DNA of 64,000 bases. It comes from Gigantopelta aegis. Taxonomy: Eukaryota; Mollusca; Gastropoda; Neomphalida; Peltospiridae. Positions 62,405 to 64,000 of the stretch are shown here, one piece after another. The translations under genes were made by a program, and so were the position numbers. Position 1 is the stretch's first letter; every line of letters begins with the position of its first letter. The notes beneath the pieces were generated by a model. The model searched no databases. It was not told where the DNA came from and saw only the letters and a list, made by a program, of their open reading frames with translations. The stretch covers positions 7,820,461-7,884,460 of the forward strand of contig NC_054703.1 in the NCBI RefSeq assembly GCF_016097555.1. Reading direction: 5' to 3'.

Positions 62405-62830
62405 TGTCATGCCACGCCTCCCAGAAAATGGACTCCTTCGAACGATGGGTATGATTGAGGTTAGAATGACACAAACGCTGTTGCTAGTAATTTTGGTATT
62501 CATTGATGTTCATCAGAACACTATGCATTATCTGCGGAGATGTTTTCGACAGTTTAGGGGTACTAGGGATCTTCCATGTTTAGGGAGTTGACACGTGACA
62601 CCACGTCAGCAAATCGTCAGTATTAAGCGGGTACACATATGGAATCATTTGGAAATTATATTTAACATCCTAATGCATCTCTGAGTTAAGGCCAATCAGT
62701 GGAATAACTGAACGCAACCGATTAGGTGATAACAAAGTACGACCATGGCCGTACATCAGTACGTTGTTCTGTTACATCGTCACCGACGGCGCACCAAACA
62801 TTGTGTAAACAGTACTTCAGGTTCAGAAGG
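62405..62830 (+). pseudogene. Old Tc1-like transposase N-terminal fragment
   Basis: MPRLPENGLLRTMGMIEVRM and YLRRCFRQFRGTRDLPCLGS match the paired-type HTH of the younger copy at 63498 (MPRLSEPQRNKHAIGRLDAG, STRDLPRSGRPRVTT). Downstream pieces (ITERNRLGDNKVRPWPYIS, LLHRHRRRTKHCV) continue the family in other frames with stops. No TIR was found. Dead copy. Confidence 0.75.
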
Positions 62831-62921
62831 CAGGAGAGGATCACCGTACTTTTAACAGATAAATAGTACATCTATGTAAATTACTGAAATTTTAATGATG
62901 CACAGGAACTTTTTTCCGTGA

Positions 62922-63004
62922 GTATATGTATGTATGTATGTATGTATGTAAGTATGTATGTATGTATGTATGTATGTATATGTAAGTATGTATGTATGTA
63001 TATG

Positions 63005-63098
<94 letters not shown>
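62922..63098. repeat. (GTAT)n, (TA)n and (GA)n microsatellites
   Basis: (GTAT)n at 62925-63000, (TA)n at 63006-63024, (GA)n at 63025-63098. The open frames across them are low-complexity artefacts. Confidence 0.95.
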
Positions 63099-63102
<4 letters not shown>

Positions 63103-63182
63103 TACCAGAGTGTTTTTCGGTATCGTCAATATCAATTAGGAATAAAAAGTGTATTATGCGAGCCTCTGTCGAGCATAATATA

Positions 63183-64000
63183 CTCTTCAAAAAAAGAAAC
63201 GCAAAAGGGTACAAATGGGTTATAACTCCGATTTTATGTTTCCTACCGGTTCATGCTTTGTGAATATAAGGTCATTGCATGTCCCAAACACATTCCCACG
63301 GTTACATTCGATAAAACGCAGCTACTGTAAAATAAAGTTTCAAAATGTGAATATTCGCAAAAACGCAGCCACGTGCAAACCATGTCACCACTGCACGTGC
63401 GTTGTCTGCACGTGCAACATGAACACCGACAGTATAAAAGTGCAGGGTGTTCGCTTGCCTGGCCTCTGTATCTGGCCGACAGTTGACAATCCAGGACATG
63501 CCACGTCTCAGTGAACCGCAGAGAAACAAACATGCCATCGGCCGACTAGACGCAGGCGAATCCAGAACGGCCGTTGCCAGGGCATTCCATGTGTCCCCAA
63601 GCACCATCTCCAGACTGTGGGACCGTTACCAGCAACATGGATCAACACGTGACCTCCCTAGATCCGGTCGACCACGGGTCACTACCCCGGGCAGGACCGC
63701 TACATCCGGGTACGCCACCTTCGGGAACGATTGACTACTGCCACCTCCACAGCCGCAGCAATACCAGGTTTGCGCAGGATATCCGACCAGACCGTACGGA
63801 ACCGCCTACGTGAGGTAGGAATTCGTGCCAGACGTCCAGTTCGAGGTGTCATCTTAACACCACAACACCGTCGACTCCGACTGCAGTGGTGCCAGATTCA
63901 TCGACAATGGCCTCAACTGCGATGGAGACAGGTGTGGTTCAGTGACGAGTCCCGATTTCTGCTCCGACGTCATGATGGAAGATGTCGCGTGTATAGGCGT
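63183..64000 (+). mobile_element. Tc1/mariner element, left part (cut by window end)
   Basis: After TA (63181-63182) the sequence CTCTTCAAAAAAAGAAACGC looks like a Tc1-family TIR. A ~300-bp leader and a transposase gene follow. The right end is outside the window. Confidence 0.8.
63498..64000 (+). pseudogene. Tc1-like transposase, N-terminal part with one frameshift, incomplete
   Basis: ATG at 63498 (MPRLSEPQRNKHAIGRLDAG) starts a paired-type HTH (ARAFHVSPSTISRLWDRYQQ) and GRPRV AT-hook-like motif. A one-base loss near 63690 shifts the frame; the next frame reads DRYIRVRHLRERLTTA, a second HTH (RRISDQTVRNRLREVGIRAR) and VWFSDESRF with the first catalytic Asp of the DDE/DxE triad. The remaining catalytic residues lie beyond the window. 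It cuts and pastes its own element when intact. Confidence 0.85.

Overview
This is eukaryotic, AT-rich, non-coding-dominated DNA from an invertebrate. The tRNA-derived SINE families, the non-LTR tail ending in (ATTC)n and a small lineage-type GPCR point to a mollusc, most likely a gastropod; that assignment is from remembered repeat families and codon/intron style, not from a search. There is no sign of bacterial organisation (no operons, no Shine-Dalgarno starts, no CRISPR).

Layout. 1-4,000: a nearly complete Tigger (pogo-type) DNA transposon with an intact transposase on the minus strand. 4,000-11,200: fragments of unknown or transposon-like genes, a 1.46-kb TIR element carrying a two-exon ORF, short non-autonomous retroelements, a 67-bp satellite and a SINE. 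11,236-24,590: a nested pile of a two-ORF non-LTR retrotransposon (ORF1 with an RRM-like region and three CCHC knuckles; ORF2 with APE endonuclease, reverse transcriptase and RNase H; I/Ingi-like). Copy 2 sits inside copy 1 with a clear target-site duplication, and copy 1 abuts the ORF1 end of copy 0. 24,594-26,475: a 36-bp satellite running into the last codons of a single-exon class A GPCR. 26,578-37,525: a third, internally deleted copy of the same LINE, several truncated copies, and a shattered L1-like LINE on the minus strand carrying a MITE with further insertions. 37,528-45,800: unknown ORFs, another LINE fragment inserted in an 82-bp satellite, a 78-bp satellite with a repeated open frame, and a SINE-tail satellite. 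47,480-59,117: a small host gene of four exons (secreted two-EF-hand protein of about 95 residues) whose introns are full of SINEs and satellites. 60,400-64,000: dispersed repeats, a dead Tc1-like fragment and the start of a younger Tc1/mariner element cut by the window end.

The most striking system is RNA-based. The LINE and its short derivatives all begin with a ~72-nt segment that folds as an HDV-like self-cleaving ribozyme, with covariation in stem P2 between copies, and three inserted copies with clean duplications begin exactly at the first base of stem P1. Their 3' ends carry a small stem-loop that appears, with compensatory changes, at the ends of at least two SINE families here, suggesting that one reverse transcriptase mobilises LINE, head-plus-tail derivatives and SINEs. 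Tails as short as 37 bp are found as insertions with their own target-site duplications, and SINE pieces have been amplified into satellites.
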